Notes: generated from the letters alone by a model not told the origin. A stretch of 64,000 nucleotides of DNA from Geotrypetes seraphini (GCF_902459505.1 NC_047096.1:11346001-11410000); one strand, 5' to 3'; numbered from the stretch's first letter, positions 21,695 to 35,084 are shown. Numbers and translations are program-made.

Positions 21695-22715
21695 CTGCTC
21701 TGAGACTGGTGCTATTTAACTTATTTATAAATGATCTGGAAACTGGGATGACAACTGAGGTGAAATTGTTCAAAGTTGCTAAAACACATGCACTGAAAAA
21801 TTATAGGCAGACCTTAAGAAACTGAAGACTGGGCATCCAAATGGCAGATGAAATTTAATGTGAACAAATGAAAAGTGATGCACATTGGGAAGAATAACCC
21901 AAATCATGGTTACCGGGAGCTATGGTCCAACTTGGGGTAATCGTAGACAATATGCTGAACCTTCCATCTAATGTGCAGTGGCGGCAGCCAAAAACGCAAA
22001 TAAGATGTTAGGAATTATTGGAAAAGGGATGGTAAACAAGACTAAGAATGTTATAATGTCCCTGTATTATAACTCCATGGTGCGACTTCACTTTGAGTAT
22101 TCTTTCAATTCTGATCGCCTTATCTCAAAAAATATTTAGCGGAACTAGAAAAGGTTCAAAGAAGAGCAACCAAGATGATAAAGGGGATGGAGCTCCTCTT
22201 GTTATGATGAAAGACTAAAGAGGTTAGAGCTCTTCTAGAAAAAAGATGGCTGAGGGGAAATATGATTGAAGTCTGCAAAATCATGAGTGGTGTAGAACAA
22301 GTACAAGTGGATCCATTTTTTTACTCCATCAAAAATTACAAAGACTTGGGGATGCTCCAAGTCACAGGGAGATATTTCTAAAACGATAGGAGGAAATATC
22401 TTTTTACACAGATAATAGTTAAGCTCTGGAACGCACTGCAAGAGGATATGGTAAGAGCGGTTAACATAGATGGATTATAAAAAAAAAAAAGGTTTGGACA
22501 AGTTCCTGGAAGAAAAGGCTATAGTCTGCTATAGGAGACAGATATGAGGGAAGCCACTGCTTGCCCTGGATCGGTAGCATGGAATGCTGATACTGTTTGG
22601 GGTTTTGTCAGGTATTTGTGAACTGAATAGGCCATTGTGAAGACAGGCTACTTGGCTAGATGGACTACGGTACTGGTCTGACCCATTAAGGCTATTCTTA
22701 TGTTATGTTCTTCCG
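21695..22715 (+). repeat. CR1-like LINE, RT to 3' end
   Basis: Starts in the reverse transcriptase around LFNLFINDLETGMTTEVKLF, continues through AKNANKMLGIIGKGM, MIKGMELLL and the tail GGCTATTCTTATGTTATG. Several frameshifts and an A-run. Same subfamily as 30770-34680. Confidence 0.85.
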
Positions 22716-23473
22716 TCATTTATATGGCTTCACATTCTGGCACCCCTCCCAACAATGTCTAAGCACACTACATCTAATGCAAAAATGTAAGGTGAAAAGG
22801 GTCATCACTCTTGGCATCCCTCCATCTCTCCAACCCCCAGCAAAGCTAACCTGTCCCTTTAATCAGGCACCAAGGTTGTAAAGGTGAAGAAAAGAAAAAC
22901 AGCCTTTTGACTACAAGCAAATCTTGATTTCCACACAATACACAAGGAAACAAAGGTGGTTTTACAAATATATTAAAAAGAACAAAGGTTTGTAAGAATT
23001 ATAAAGATCTTTTTCTTCACAGCAAATCATGAACTGCAAGCATACATCTTCTGCTTCCAATCCACAAGCTCTTCTGTCTTTGACAAGCCCCCCCCACCCC
23101 ACCACTTCCATTCTTTGGTTATTTATATTGTCCATTTTACAAAGCCAGACCTAATGACAGCAAGCAGCTCACAGAATATCTTCCAAATGCTCGAACTTTA
23201 AAAAAAAAAAAAAAAAAAGAAGTGTTAATGCAATTGTGCAAAATTACATTTTCTCCTCTTGCTTAACATGTAAATCCTCCAGCATCACAAGCCTGGTTTC
23301 TGAACATCCAACACTACAAAGTAAATGAAAAACTGAACTGGCTGTCCCCAAATTCTGACCCAAGCAACAGAATTGAGTCTTCCAGATATGGCCAATTCTA
23401 TATACAATCACAGTGCTACTCAAAAAAATGTCACTAGGGTGCAAGACACGATTACATGCCTCTTTGAATAATA
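22716..23473. other. Unassigned AT-rich sequence between LINE and MITE
   Basis: No exon, RNA gene or clear repeat. An A-run lies at 23200-23218. It may be intergenic or a distal STK38 3' end. Confidence 0.35.
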
Positions 23474-23818
23474 CAGTAAACCCCCGCAAATTTGCGGTTC
23501 GCAAATCGCAGACTCAGTAATTCGTGGTATTTTCCGACCACATCTTCCTTGTACTAAAGTCATGGTTACATCAATCAGGAGCTGCTTTGACACACTATCT
23601 GGTGTATCAAAGCAGCTCCTGATTGGTGTAACCATGACTTTAGTACAAGGACGAGGCGGTTGGAAAATGTGCCCGGTTTCGTAAGTACAATTTAAGCACC
23701 CGCCGACACCCCAGCTGACCTCTCCTGCCTTCGATCAGTTGAAAAATCGTATTCACGTTTTTTTGAAAATCACGGGTGTTCCTGGAACGGAACCCCTGCA
23801 AATTTCAGGGGAGTACTG
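23474..23818. mobile_element. Pogo/Tigger-like MITE with an inner palindrome
   Basis: Preceded by TA. The ends CAGTAAACCCCCGCAAATTT and AAATTTCAGGGGAGTACTG are imperfect inverses beginning CAGT, as in pogo elements. A second inverted repeat with about 48-base arms (ACTTTAGTACAAGG and complement) lies inside near 23545-23655. Related to 47011-47331. Confidence 0.75.
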
Positions 23819-23849
23819 AATAAAAAAACAGTGCACTAGGTCAGGACAA

Positions 23850-26062
23850 TGCAAAAATACTACGATCATTTTATTCTTAATGCAAAGAGGGAACATTTTC
23901 AAGACTTAACACTCTGGTCCAATACACCAGTTGCCTCCTTTTAAAGAAAGCCATATTTTTAAGCTGAAGCACAGCTCTAATGCTTTTAACTGGATGTTAA
24001 GGCAGCATGGGACAAGCACAGAGGATCTTCCGTGATAAGCAAATGAGACAAGGCCTTGCAGCAGGAAAGGAAAAGTGTTTATCTGTATTCATCTACGCAA
24101 TTATTTTTGCATAACGAGAACGTTATTTGTCTGACTTAATGAAAACAGTTCCCACAGTCCATCCTATTAAAATAAGAGCTCTACTGGTAATCTCAAGGAA
24201 GAGGCAACTTTAAAAACAATTCTCCATGAACAAGCAGGATGGAGTTAGTTAAACAGTAGTCGGAATTATCCGATGGTGCCATGCTCTAAAGAGCCACTAA
24301 TTTAAACCTGGGACAGTAAAACCAGCTGAACACTGATACTTCTACAGACAGCCTCATTTGGCCTGCGTCTCATGCACGTATAAGAGGTGCCCCCTGAAGA
24401 CAGGAGGTAAATTTAAAGAGTACAAAAAAAAGAGGATAGTAGCAAGAACAGGCAGAGGGATAAAGACAGTACTTTTCTCATTAAATGGCATATCCCGTAC
24501 CCTTAAGGGGCTTTCAAAGTCTCTGCTGTTTGCTAGAGCAGCTTCCTCACTGTATGCTAGTTAAAAATATGATTTCCAGCCCACAGCAGTACAAAACGGT
24601 TTCTCTCATACTGAGACAACAAGTCCAACAATGCGATCAAACTGTTTCATATGAAAGGCAGTATTGCAAATGCCTGATAAACATAATGCTTTCTGTTGCT
24701 GCTCAGAAAAGCTAGGACACTTGTCATATCCACTTACAAAATATGGTGACTATTTCAAGACAAAAGTAAAAAGGGTGCTACAACTTTAGACCACAAACCT
24801 GAAAAGAAAAAAAGTATAATTTAGGGCTACCACCATGAACACCAAGTCGGGAAAACGGTCATTCAATGAAGCTCCTCCCCTCCCCAGACACCCCCATCCA
24901 CCTCCATTTATTGCTTTTAACACCTCTGTGCAGCAGACCATGCTTTCTATATCTTGATTCTGCTATATGGGGTTTTAAAAAGAAAGTTAGAAAAGGCAAC
25001 ATGATGCTTTCAAGTTTCAAACCAAAAGATTGGCTACACAGGCACCAGTCTATATACCTAAAGCAAATGACCAAGAGACCTGTGCAAACTTGTGTGTTCT
25101 GCAGAATCTCTTCTCCCTCTATTTCTTCTTCCCTCCTATCCATGAAGCAATTAGGACTCAACATTAAAGCAAAAACAAATCCTCTTTAGCCAGTTTAAAG
25201 GTTGTTTGCTGGAAGGTACGTTCTTTGGTATATTCCACTGCACATTTTGTAAGCCTCAAACCAGCTTTGCATTAGACTAATCAGCCCATTGACCCTTGCC
25301 CAGGGATAAGACTGGCTGCCTCTGAGCATCAAAGGCACAGTATGGAGGTGCAAGGGCTAAGGATGACTTTTCAAAGGTTCCTGCCAATGGTTCTAACCTG
25401 AGCCATATACAGTCAGCTATATCCACATGTACTGGCACAGATAACTCACTTTCTGATTCTGAACCCCTACTGATCATATTAAAGTGCGCCTCTCAATGTG
25501 AGATTCTAGACACAAAAATTCATGCATTCCCCAGTTCTCTCTCTTAGCAGGCACTACTCCTGTTGACAAGATGATGCAAAGTCTTATGCTCAACAGGGTT
25601 TCAAAAAACATTGGTTGGTGGAAATAGGAAGATTTGGTTTAATTTTCTTTCTGCATGGAAGCCTCATGCTGTGGAGAATGCAGAGTGAATCCTGACGTAA
25701 TGAAGTGCTCTGTAGTGGTCTGTGGTTTCAGACAGCAGCAGGAATGTCTGTTCCATTCACTGGAGTTATCTCACTGCATTCAACTTGTAACAGAATAAAT
25801 GCTACCTATGGAGCAATGTAAGGTCATACTCCAATTGGAGGAGGGAGGAGCATGCAGGCAAAACAGATGCCTGTGTTAGATAGGGTCGGAGTTTAGTATC
25901 AATGAATCAGATGAAAAAAAAAAGAAAAACTTCAGCATCCATGTAAAAAAAAAAAAAATACTGTCCTGCCAAATGGCATTAAATATCAGAAGTCCTAAAG
26001 AGCAAAGTTTCAAAGGCACAGGCAGTACAGAAAAGCTAAACAGCAGTCCCAGAGTGTAGGGG
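23850..26062 (-). other. STK38: Probable STK38 3' untranslated region
   Basis: About 2.2 kb of mostly non-repetitive, AT-rich sequence follows the stop codon in the gene's direction. On the minus strand AATAAA lies at 23870-23875, next to the pogo-like MITE that starts at 23818. An earlier AATAAA lies at 24907-24912. The end point is inferred from these signals and from loss of unique sequence; no transcript data are available. Confidence 0.45.
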
Positions 26063-26193
26063 TCACTTCCCCGATTTCATATAGGAAGGTATAGCTCCAC
26101 GAGCCGTCAGACCCTCAAAGCGCTTGTAGGTGTAGTTGATGAAGACCCAGTCCTTGTTTTTGTAGTCTATCTCTGGATGGTTACTCACAGCCA
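26063..26193 (-). CDS. STK38: STK38 last coding exon, residues 423-465 and stop
   Basis: Completes valine, then AVSNHPEIDYKNKDWVF, INYTYKRFEGLTARGAIP and SYMKSGK followed by TGA. T444 in INYTYKRFEG is the hydrophobic-motif site phosphorylated by MST kinases. The C-terminus ends SGK where human ends AAK. The acceptor is TTCCTAG. Confidence 0.95.
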
Positions 26194-27084
26194 CTAGGAA
26201 GAAGAAAATAAAAGTCTATTCAGAAAGGTTGTTACACTCTTGTAATATTGCCAATGGCTCCTGACCAGATGAGAGCAATCAGCATTCCCACAGCACAGAT
26301 ACATCCTAACAAAGAGGACTGCAGTATATCAACTATATTGTTGTTGTCTCAGTTCAGGGATGTAGAAAAGGTGGTGGTGAGGCGCCCAAGCCTTCCCCCA
26401 AGTCAGGTTTGGTATCTTTCTCTTCTGCTCCGCATCTTCCTGCTGCCTAGTATCTGCTTCCCTTCCCTTTCCCACTTGTGGTCTGATATCTTCCTCTTCT
26501 CCTCTTGCCTTACGGTACTGTTGTATTCTAGCAACATCACAGATCAAGATGTCAGCCGTATTGCCTGCTGGCCCCAGCAGCTTTCCTTCTGAATCATCCC
26601 ACCTATGCAGGAACAAGAAGTTGTGTAGAGGGAAGACTTCCAGGATCAGCAAGCAATGCGGCTGACTTGATCTCTGATGCTGCTACAAGACATCAAACTG
26701 CAGGTGGGTGAAGGGAAGCAGATACTGGGCTGCAACAAGATGCAGAGAAGAAGAGAAAGAGATATTGAACCCAACTGGGGGGCCCTGGGGTGAGTGAGAA
26801 TAGGGACTCTGGAGGACTGGGAGGGAAGCGAGCAGAAGATGATTTTTAATGTGGGTGGTGGAGAGCAAAAAGGAAATGCATGGTTCCCCCACTGCACTCG
26901 TGGCCCCACCCCCCCAAAAAAAGGTCAACATTAGTTTCAAGAAGTTCAGGACATTCATGACCTAAGCTTCAATGCTGTTTGCCTCGATTTATGATGTGAT
27001 ATTTTGATATGAATGTGTTAGTCTGCTTATAGCAGATTCAGCATACTGCTATGATATTCAAAATATGAAGCATATGTAATAAAG
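26194..27084. other. STK38 intron sequence, no recognised repeat
   Basis: Start of the 8.7 kb last intron next to its acceptor. Open frames of 87-114 codons on both strands overlap each other and show no domain. Nothing else is supported. Confidence 0.4.
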
Positions 27085-30046
27085 AGATTATGTACTTACC
27101 CTGGTAAGCTCTTTCCCAGTACATAGGTGAGACATTCTAGACAGTAGGATTATTTTCCCATAGCCGCATGCTGCTGCAGAATGAATCCACTTTTGGAGTT
27201 TTCACTCTGCCTCTGTTGTACTTCACTGGCTCCACCTTTGGTTAGTACCCAAGCACTTGGAGCCACCTAATACACGTGAAGTAGAGGCACCTGTGGCAAC
27301 AGGCTTAAACAAATTGTTTTGCTCAAAAGTAACTAAACAGTACCGTTAACCGCCAACACTGGCTTCAAAGGAGCTCAGAGCTACTCCCCAATAAAATGAA
27401 ACACATATACAAATTCTTCCCAGCCCACAAGGGCTGACAGGCATCCAAGATCAGTTTGGAGAAGCATAAACAGACTGTAAACAGGAAGGACAGGGCAGGA
27501 GTCTAGAATGTCTCACCTATCTACTGGAAAAGAGCTGACCAGGGTAAGTACATAATCTCTTTTTCCAATGCAATAGGTGAGATATTCTAGACAGTAGGGA
27601 TGTACAAAAGAAGTCCCACAAAAAAGCTAGGGTGGGCTTGTTGCGCCGACCCTCAAGACTGAGGACACAAAGGCGGAGTCCTGTCTTGCCACCACATCCT
27701 CTCTGTAGAACTTGGCAAACGTGTGGAGAAGACCATGTCGCCGCTCTGCAAATCTCCTCAGGAGAGACAGATCTAGCTTTGGCCCACAAAGAAGCTACAC
27801 TCCTGGTAGATTTGCCTTGATGGAAACAGGAGATCATTTCCCAAAATGTAGGCTGATGAAACGGCCCTACGGATCCATCTGGAAACATTGGCCTTGGAAG
27901 TGGGAGCGCTCTGCTTAACTGAACAAGTTAGCACAAACAAATGGTCAGAGTGACGAAACTCGTTGGTGAACTCCAAATAACACAGAAGAACTCTAAGCAC
28001 ATCCAGTTTCTTCAACAGGCGGTCCTGTGTCTTGGAAGGGAAGAAATCTGGAGGCTTCTGGTAGATAGATGCAGCCTGCCACCGTGTCGAAAATGACTCC
28101 CAGGTATTCCAGCGATTAAGTTGCAAAGAATAACAACAAAGGTGACTAACTGGTGTATTTCGGCCCAAAAGGAGCTTGCCTCAGAAGTCTTGTAGTTAAG
28201 TCGTAATAGATAAAATCACAATGCTCTTTTACTCATCGTGGAAAGTACCACTCCGTGTGAAACCTGCATATGCGGCTGAATGGCTAGCTTGAAGAACCAG
28301 CATGTGCTGCTGTCCGTGCCGAAATGAAGGTGGACAATCCAGCCCAGGTCCTCCAGCACCCTCTCCACCATGTGTCATCCCTTGGCCAATGAGGAAGCTC
28401 TGATCAGCCAGTTGTCCAAATAAGGGTGAACCTGGAGACCCATCTTTTGCAGATAAGCTGCCACTACCACCATCACCTTGGTGTAGATTTGGGGTGCTGT
28501 CGCCAGCCCACAGGGAAGTGCCGAGAACTGGTAATGCTGTTCCAGAACATGAAACCGCAAAAAAGAGAATTTGCAAGTATGCCTCTCTGAAATTCAGAGA
28601 GGCAAGAAACTCCCACAGCTGCAATGACCGAACACACAGTCTCCATTTGGAATCAAGGAATCTTGAGACCTGCATTCACGTGCTGAAGATCCAGAATATG
28701 CCTCCAATCTTCTGAGCCTTTCTTTGCATGATAAAGTAAATGGAGTATCTGCCTGAGCCTGAGAAGTCAGGAGGTACTGGCTCTATAGCTTGAACATCCA
28801 GCAAGTGCTGAACGGTGATCTGAACCCTGAGCGCTTTGTCCGAGCAACCTGAAGGAGATAACCAATCTGTCAGACATCGAGCAAATTCCAGCTTGTAACC
28901 TGACCAAATAATGTCCAAGACCCAGTGGTCAGATGTAATGCACATCCAGGCAGGAAGAAACGCTGAGAGCCGGCCCCCTATCTGCAGAGGGCATCCCTCA
29001 ACCTGGCGTCATTGAGCCATTCTGGCAGAGGGTGCAGAACAGGAGGTGGAAGGCTGGGAACACCTGTAGCCGGTACATTGTCGGCAGGAGCCCTGGGAAA
29101 TCTCTGCAACGTGGCATTTGCATACAGTTTGGAATGCAGTGAGCCACAAAAATAGCGCGCCCAGAACCCCTGGAGGGTCTGGAGCTACTATCAGGCAGTC
29201 TTAGTGCAATGGTCCATCACAGAATCCATAAGGATGTCCAGACCTTTACCAAACAATAACTGCCCCTTAAAAGGCAGCCTACCAAAGTAGCCTTGGAAGT
29301 GGAATCCCAGCCCATTGGTGAACCTAGAGCATTCGGCGGGCAGAGATGGAAGTATGCTGACACCTTTGCCAAATCCTCATGAGGTCATACAATGCATCTG
29401 CCATATAATCTATCTCAGCCATCAGAAGTTGAGGAGGGGGATCCACTGCCTCACTCTCCAGGGTGATCAGACAAGAGAGACAGTCATGTGCCACAAACAA
29501 CATCAGATACTTAAAGTAGCTGCATCAAAACATTGCCTGAGGACCACATCCACCCAGTGGTCCTGCATGTCCTTTAACACGATGCAGTCGGCACCCTGCA
29601 AAACCCCACCAAGCCTACTAAGGGCGCCTAACACCTGTGCTCAACATCTTATTCAGGTGAGACCACCTCAGGGATAGCCCTGAGCTCCAGAGAAACTATG
29701 CAGGCTGGCTAACAGGTACCCAGAGGGATCGGCCTGTGAGCTACAGACTGAAGTTGGTGAATTCTCAAGCAAGCAGAGTTTCAAATTCGCTCCAAGCACC
29801 AAATTGCCTGAAAAAGGGACAAATTTACATTGAATTAAAAATAATAAAATCGGGAGAGCAGAACAAACACTCCTGCAGGCATGTGTGCAGAAGGAAAGAA
29901 CTGAAGATGGAGCTAGAGAGCTCACTGAAGTACATCAGAGGTAGAGTGAAAAATCCAGAGTAGATTCCTTTTGCTGCAGCACGCAGGAAATAATCCTACT
30001 GTCTTTGGAATGTCTCACCTATTGCACTGGAAAGACTATTAGCCAA
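27085..30046 (-). mobile_element. DIRS-type tyrosine-recombinase retroelement relic
   Basis: Fossil of the DIRS order, read on the minus strand. Reverse-transcriptase-like sequence is visible around 28375-28560. Terminal and internal inverted repeats built on ATAGGTGAGACATTCTAGAC occur near 27122, 27505, 27571 and 30005, matching the inverted terminal repeats of the family. It is badly broken with many interruptions and an inserted hammerhead-like repeat near 28144-28190, so it is old. It sits in the last STK38 intron. Confidence 0.75.
28144..28190 (-). ncRNA. Degenerate hammerhead-like motif
   Basis: Minus strand GACTT-CTGAGGCA, an AGCTCC/GGGCC helix, GAAA and a closing AGTC. It has the same GGCA core variant as 4737 and 35860. 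Helix III is lost, so it is inactive. Confidence 0.35.
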
Positions 30047-31018
30047 TGAACAAGTTTATAAATCCAGTAAATATATCAAGACAATTTAAGTAGTCCTGTT
30101 ATAATTTGTCACTTTGTAATAACAACTTTTCTCTCTCAAGGACCAAAGTGCTATATAACTGGTAGGATGTATACAGAACTTTCTTACTTTTGGAGGGATT
30201 TGGGAGGTGATGAAATTGAAATTCAAGTTCAAGCCTGTGTCTCCTACAGCATGCCCATCTTTTCTTTTAATTTATTTCTGTGTGTGTAGAAATAAAAACT
30301 ATATACCAATAAGGCCTTCAGCTCTGACCGTTGGCCTTTCTGCACAAGGAAAAGTTGTCTGTAGGAAATTCAAGATCAGCCACAAGGTAGTTGTTGGATG
30401 TGACAGCAAAAGATCTTTATACAAAAGGGGATGGCTTATCATGAACAGACTGAAATCAGCATACTTTTCTAAAAGTCAGTCTAATAAATTGATAAAAAGT
30501 ATTGGCCCATTTCATCCCGATTTAGTCAAAGAATAAACAGGAAAGAAAAAGCTTCCTCCCCCATGAAAGCTAATACTGAACTGTGATCTTACTACTCCAA
30601 TACGCCGACACCTCCTCTGTATATACATTTCAAGAGAGCGTGGAAAATAACACTGCTGTACAGCTGTCAGCATTGTTTATAGGAGCTCAAATAGGTTTTA
30701 GATTCTATCCTACCTAAATCAACAAATCTAGTTTCCTCAAATAAGAGCTCGTTTTTCAGGATAAGAGTAGATCAGATTGGATAGGGGTTGTGCTATATAT
30801 TAAAGAGGGAATTGAATCAAACAAAATAAACCTTCTGCATGGCATACATAGCCGTGTGGAATCCACATGGATAAAAATTCCATGTGTGAAGGGAAGGAAT
30901 ATACAGGTAGGGTTATACTACCATCCCCCGGGACAGAATGAGCAGATAGATGATGAAATGTTTTTAGAGGAGAATAGGAAAACTGCCAAATTGGGCAACA
31001 GTATAATAATGGGTGTTA

Positions 31019-32035
31019 TATCGTATTCTAATACTACCTTCACATCCTGTAATGTTATGTGTTGATTTGTCTCTATGATCAACTTTATGTGGGACAAACT
31101 TCCTGGCAACTTAACACTTGACTGACAGAGCATTGATACTATATCACTACTAAAAAAAATTTCAGAACCTATAGCTGAACATGAATCATGACTTTTAGCT
31201 CTGATGTACAATATTGGAACAACTTATACTAAGTAATCGTTGAGGCAACATTCACTGTTGTCTAAGACAGAAAGAGCAGCAAAGGATTTTTAAGCTGCGC
31301 TCTATGGCTCCAAGAGGTCTTAATCACTCCATTGAATGGAAGGCATTTTATTTTTTTAAGTTGCCTTCTTGATGTTATCATTTTTGAAGGAGTTAAATGT
31401 TTACACATTGATAGCGAGGGAATGTGGCAACTGATCGGTGACAGCTTTGATGATGCCAACATGTTTAAGGAGTGTCTGCTTGGAAGGTAAATTTGGAATT
31501 TGCTGTTTTTCTGAATGAACTTCGGGTTAACCAATCAGCAGCAATGGAGTGTGACAGTTGATTGGAGTTAATTCTGATGTGTCAAAATGCTGGAGGAGAG
31601 GTTTTTTGCTAGCGTGCCAACGCTGATAATTCTTAATGTCGGCGTTTGGGATCTTCTAGTTAATAGCCTAAATACATGCGGCTGTAAAGCATATAGTATC
31701 CGTGATTCCCCTGAAGACACCTTTGTGAAACGGAGTCTCCTATTGGGACTGGATGCCGTGTGTGACTTATTGGATTTAAGCTAAATACTACAATTTTTTT
31801 TGACTGCATGGAGATTGAATTTATATATTTGTTGTCCCAATACTTTTTGTATGTATAAGTACAGCTTTAACTATATTATTCCTGTTGGTCCAAAGAGAGA
31901 GGTTTGGCCAGAAGATTTGTGGATTTTTTTTTTTTTTGACTAATGATGAGAGTGAGCTATCTTTGAAGCAGTTGTGTACTGCAATGTGTCACTCTTGTTC
32001 ACTTTGAGGTCTTTTTCTCCACTTTTTGGCTGAGT
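31019..32035 (+). mobile_element. Insertion inside the CR1, possibly Penelope-like
   Basis: Interrupts the CR1 endonuclease region immediately after GNSIIMG. It contains a CTGAAGACACCTTTGTGAAAC motif (31711-31731) resembling the hammerhead core and a T-rich 3' part. The family is inferred only from that motif. Confidence 0.4.
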
Positions 32036-32555
32036 GGCCGATGACACTCTTTTCTCCAACAGAGAAGAGTTGCTATATTGTTTACATTGTGATTTAAATT
32101 ACCTCAACCTTGACTGGATAAATATTACATCAGGGAGTGCTAGGGAGGTAAAATTCCTAGACATCATAAATTACTGCTTCTTGGAACTGGTCCAGGAACA
32201 AACAAGAAGGGAAACTATTTTAGATTTGGTCTTAGTTGAATCCAGAGCATAATACAGAAAGTAACTGTGTTGGGTCCGCTGGGAAACAGTGATCATAACG
32301 TGATCAAATTTGAGCAGATATCAGGAGTGACATCGCTAAAGAAATCTACTGTAGCGGTACTTAATTTTTGAAAAAGCAACAACGATTAAATGAGGAAACT
32401 GGTTAAAAAGAAGCTAAAAGGATTGTTGGCAAAGGTTTAGACTGTAAAACCTGGATGTTATTTTAAAATACCATCGTGGAAGCCCAGACCAGATGTATTA
32501 AATGCATTAACAAAGGTGAAAAGAAGAGGAAATGAGAGCCGGCATGGCTAAAAAG

Positions 32556-33092
32556 TAAGAAACATGATGGCAGATAAAGGCCAAACGGCCCATCTGCAGT
32601 AACTGTTATCTCTTCCTCTCTCTAAGAAATCCCATGTACCTATCCCGGGCTTTCTTGAAATCAGACATAGTCTCTGTCTTCACCACCTCTACCAGGAGAC
32701 TGTTCCACACATCTACCACCCTTTATATAAAAAAATATTTCCTTAGATTATTTCTGAGCCTATCATCTCTTAACTTCATCCTAAGCCCTCTCATTCCAGA
32801 GCTTCCTTTCAAATAAAAGACTCAACTCATGCACATTTATGCCACATATTTAAACGTCTCTATCATAGCTCTCCTTTCTACCATAGTATACAGATTAAGT
32901 CTGTCCCCATACGCCTTATGACGAAGACCACACACCATTTTAGTAGCCTTCCTCTGGACCGACTCCATCCTTTTTATATCTTTTTGAAGGTGCGGCCTCC
33001 AGAATTGTACACAATATTCTAAATGAGGTCTCACCAGAGTCTTATACAGGGACATCAATACCTCCTTTTTCCTACTGGCCAAAAGACTATTA
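32556..33092 (-). repeat. CR1-like LINE of another subfamily nested in the larger CR1
   Basis: Minus strand encodes [40 protein letters not shown] and later the CR1 3' tail (complement of AAACATGATGGCAGATAAAG). It is inserted in opposite orientation. Confidence 0.88.
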
Positions 33093-34767
33093 GAGCTGAA
33101 AAACATTCTTTAAAGAATGGAAAAAGGATCCAAATGAAGAAAATAAGGAGACATAAGCACTGACAAGTTAGATGCAAAGCACTGATAAAGAAAGCTAAAA
33201 AAGAATATGAAGAGCAGCTTACTAAAGAAGCAAAAACTCGTAGTAACAATTTTTTTTAGGTACATCAGAAGCAGAAAACCTGTGAGGGAATCTGTGGGAC
33301 CGTTGGATGATCAAAGAGCAAAAGGGACACTCAGGGAGGATAAGGCCAAAGCGAAAAGACTGAATGAATTATTTGCTTCGATCTTTACGGAAGAAGATGT
33401 AAGAGATCTACCTGAACCAGAAATGGTTTTAAAGGGTGATAATGCAGAGGAACTGAAAGAAATCTCAGTGAACCTGAAAATATACTAAGCCAAATTGATA
33501 AGTTAAAGAGTGATAAATCACCTGGATCGGATAGTATACATCCCAGGGTAATTTCATCACATGAAATTACAGATCTGCTGTTAGTGATCTATAACCATCG
33601 TTAAAATCATCTGTAGTACCTGAAAGATTGGAGGGTGGCCAATGCTATGCTGGTTTTTTTTAAAGGGTTCCAGGGGAGATTCAGGTAATTACAGACTGGT
33701 AAGTCTGACTTAGGTGCCGGGCAAAATAGTGGAAACAATTATAAAAATTAAAATTGTGGAACACGTAGACAAACATAATTTAATGGGTTCAGCCAAGTGA
33801 GGTCTTGCCTCACCAATTTGCTTGACTTCTTTGAAGCTGTGAATAAACATGTGGATAAGGCTGAACCAGTTGATATAGTATATTTTCAGGAAGCTTTTGA
33901 CAAAGTTTCTCATGAGAGGCTCCTGAGAAACTTAAAAAGTCATGGGATAGGAGGCAATGCTCAGTTGTAAATTAGGAATTTGTTATCGGACAGAAAACAG
34001 AGGGCAGGGTTAAATGGCCATTTTTCTCAATCTAGGAGAGTAAACAGTGAAGTGCCACAGGGATCTATACTGAGACCGGTGCTATTTAACGTATTTATAA
34101 ATGATCTGGAAATTGGGATGATGAGAAAAGTGATTAAATTTGCAGATGACACTACTGTTCAAAGTTGTTAAAAACGCATACAGACTATGAAAAATTGCAG
34201 GCAGGAAACTGAAGACTGGGCATCCAAGTGGCTGAAGAAATTTAATGTGGACAAATGCAAAGTAATACACATTGGGAATAATCCAAATCATCATTACCAG
34301 ATGCTAGGGTCCACCTTGGAGTCAGGACCCAAGAAAAAGATCTGGGTGTCATTGTAGACAATATGCTGAAACCTTCCACCCAATGTGCGGCAGTGGCCAA
34401 AAAAGCAAATCAGATGCTAGGAATTATTATAAAAGGGGTGGTAAACAAAACTGTTGTAATGCCTGTTGCTCCAAGGTGCAACCTCACCTTGAGTACTGTG
34501 TTCAATACTGGTTGCCCTATCTCAAAAAAGGTATAGCGGAACTAGAAAAGGCTCAAAGAAGAGCGACCAAGATGATAAAGGGGATGAAACTCCTCTCATA
34601 TGAAGAAAGACCTTAGGGCTCTTCAAAATGGAAAAGAAATGGGTGAGGGGAGATATGATTGATGTCTACAAGTGGATCGATGAGAGAGAGGTCTATATCT
34701 ATCTGGCTAAAATGCATAAAAATCCACTATAAGAAAGGTGGAAATCAGCTCTGCAACAATTCATTCA

Positions 34768-34968
<201 letters not shown>

Positions 34969-35084
34969 TCATCTTTATGGGCAATTACATAAGTCCAAGG
35001 TTATGAAAAGTCACAGTGGTAGGGGATGTATTTTTCAACCCATTACCTTACAGTACATAGAATGTTTTTAAACTTCTCTAATTA

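Larger units (their letters stand above)
30770..34680 (+). repeat. Long CR1-like LINE with two nested insertions
   Basis: The endonuclease domain begins near 30790 (VLYIKEGIESNKINLLHGIH, then WIKIPCVKGRNIQVGLYYHP). It resumes after an insertion at about 32040 (DDTLFSNREELLYCL, FLELVQEQTRRETILDLVLV) and again after a second insertion at about 33093 (RLNELFASIFTEEDVRDLPE; KSDKSPGSDSIHPRV). It passes the RT motif KFADDTTVQSC near 34135-34170 and ends truncated near 34680. Multiple stops and frameshifts. It lies in the last STK38 intron, antisense to the gene. Confidence 0.9.

Noticed and set aside
26063-26193. STK38L rather than STK38
   Set aside because: Diagnostic residues (AVSNHPEIDYKNKDWVFINY; GAIPSYMK) and those in upstream exons fit STK38. 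STK38L has NTTEPDYKSKDWVFLNY and ends TYMKAGKL.
31711-31731. A canonical hammerhead ribozyme
   Set aside because: CTGAAGA and GAAA are present, but helix II clashes with the GAAA element and no helix III or helix I closes cleanly.
34383-34616. Separate protein gene suggested by an open frame
   Set aside because: It is the C-terminal reverse-transcriptase part of a CR1 LINE ([19 protein letters not shown] type).
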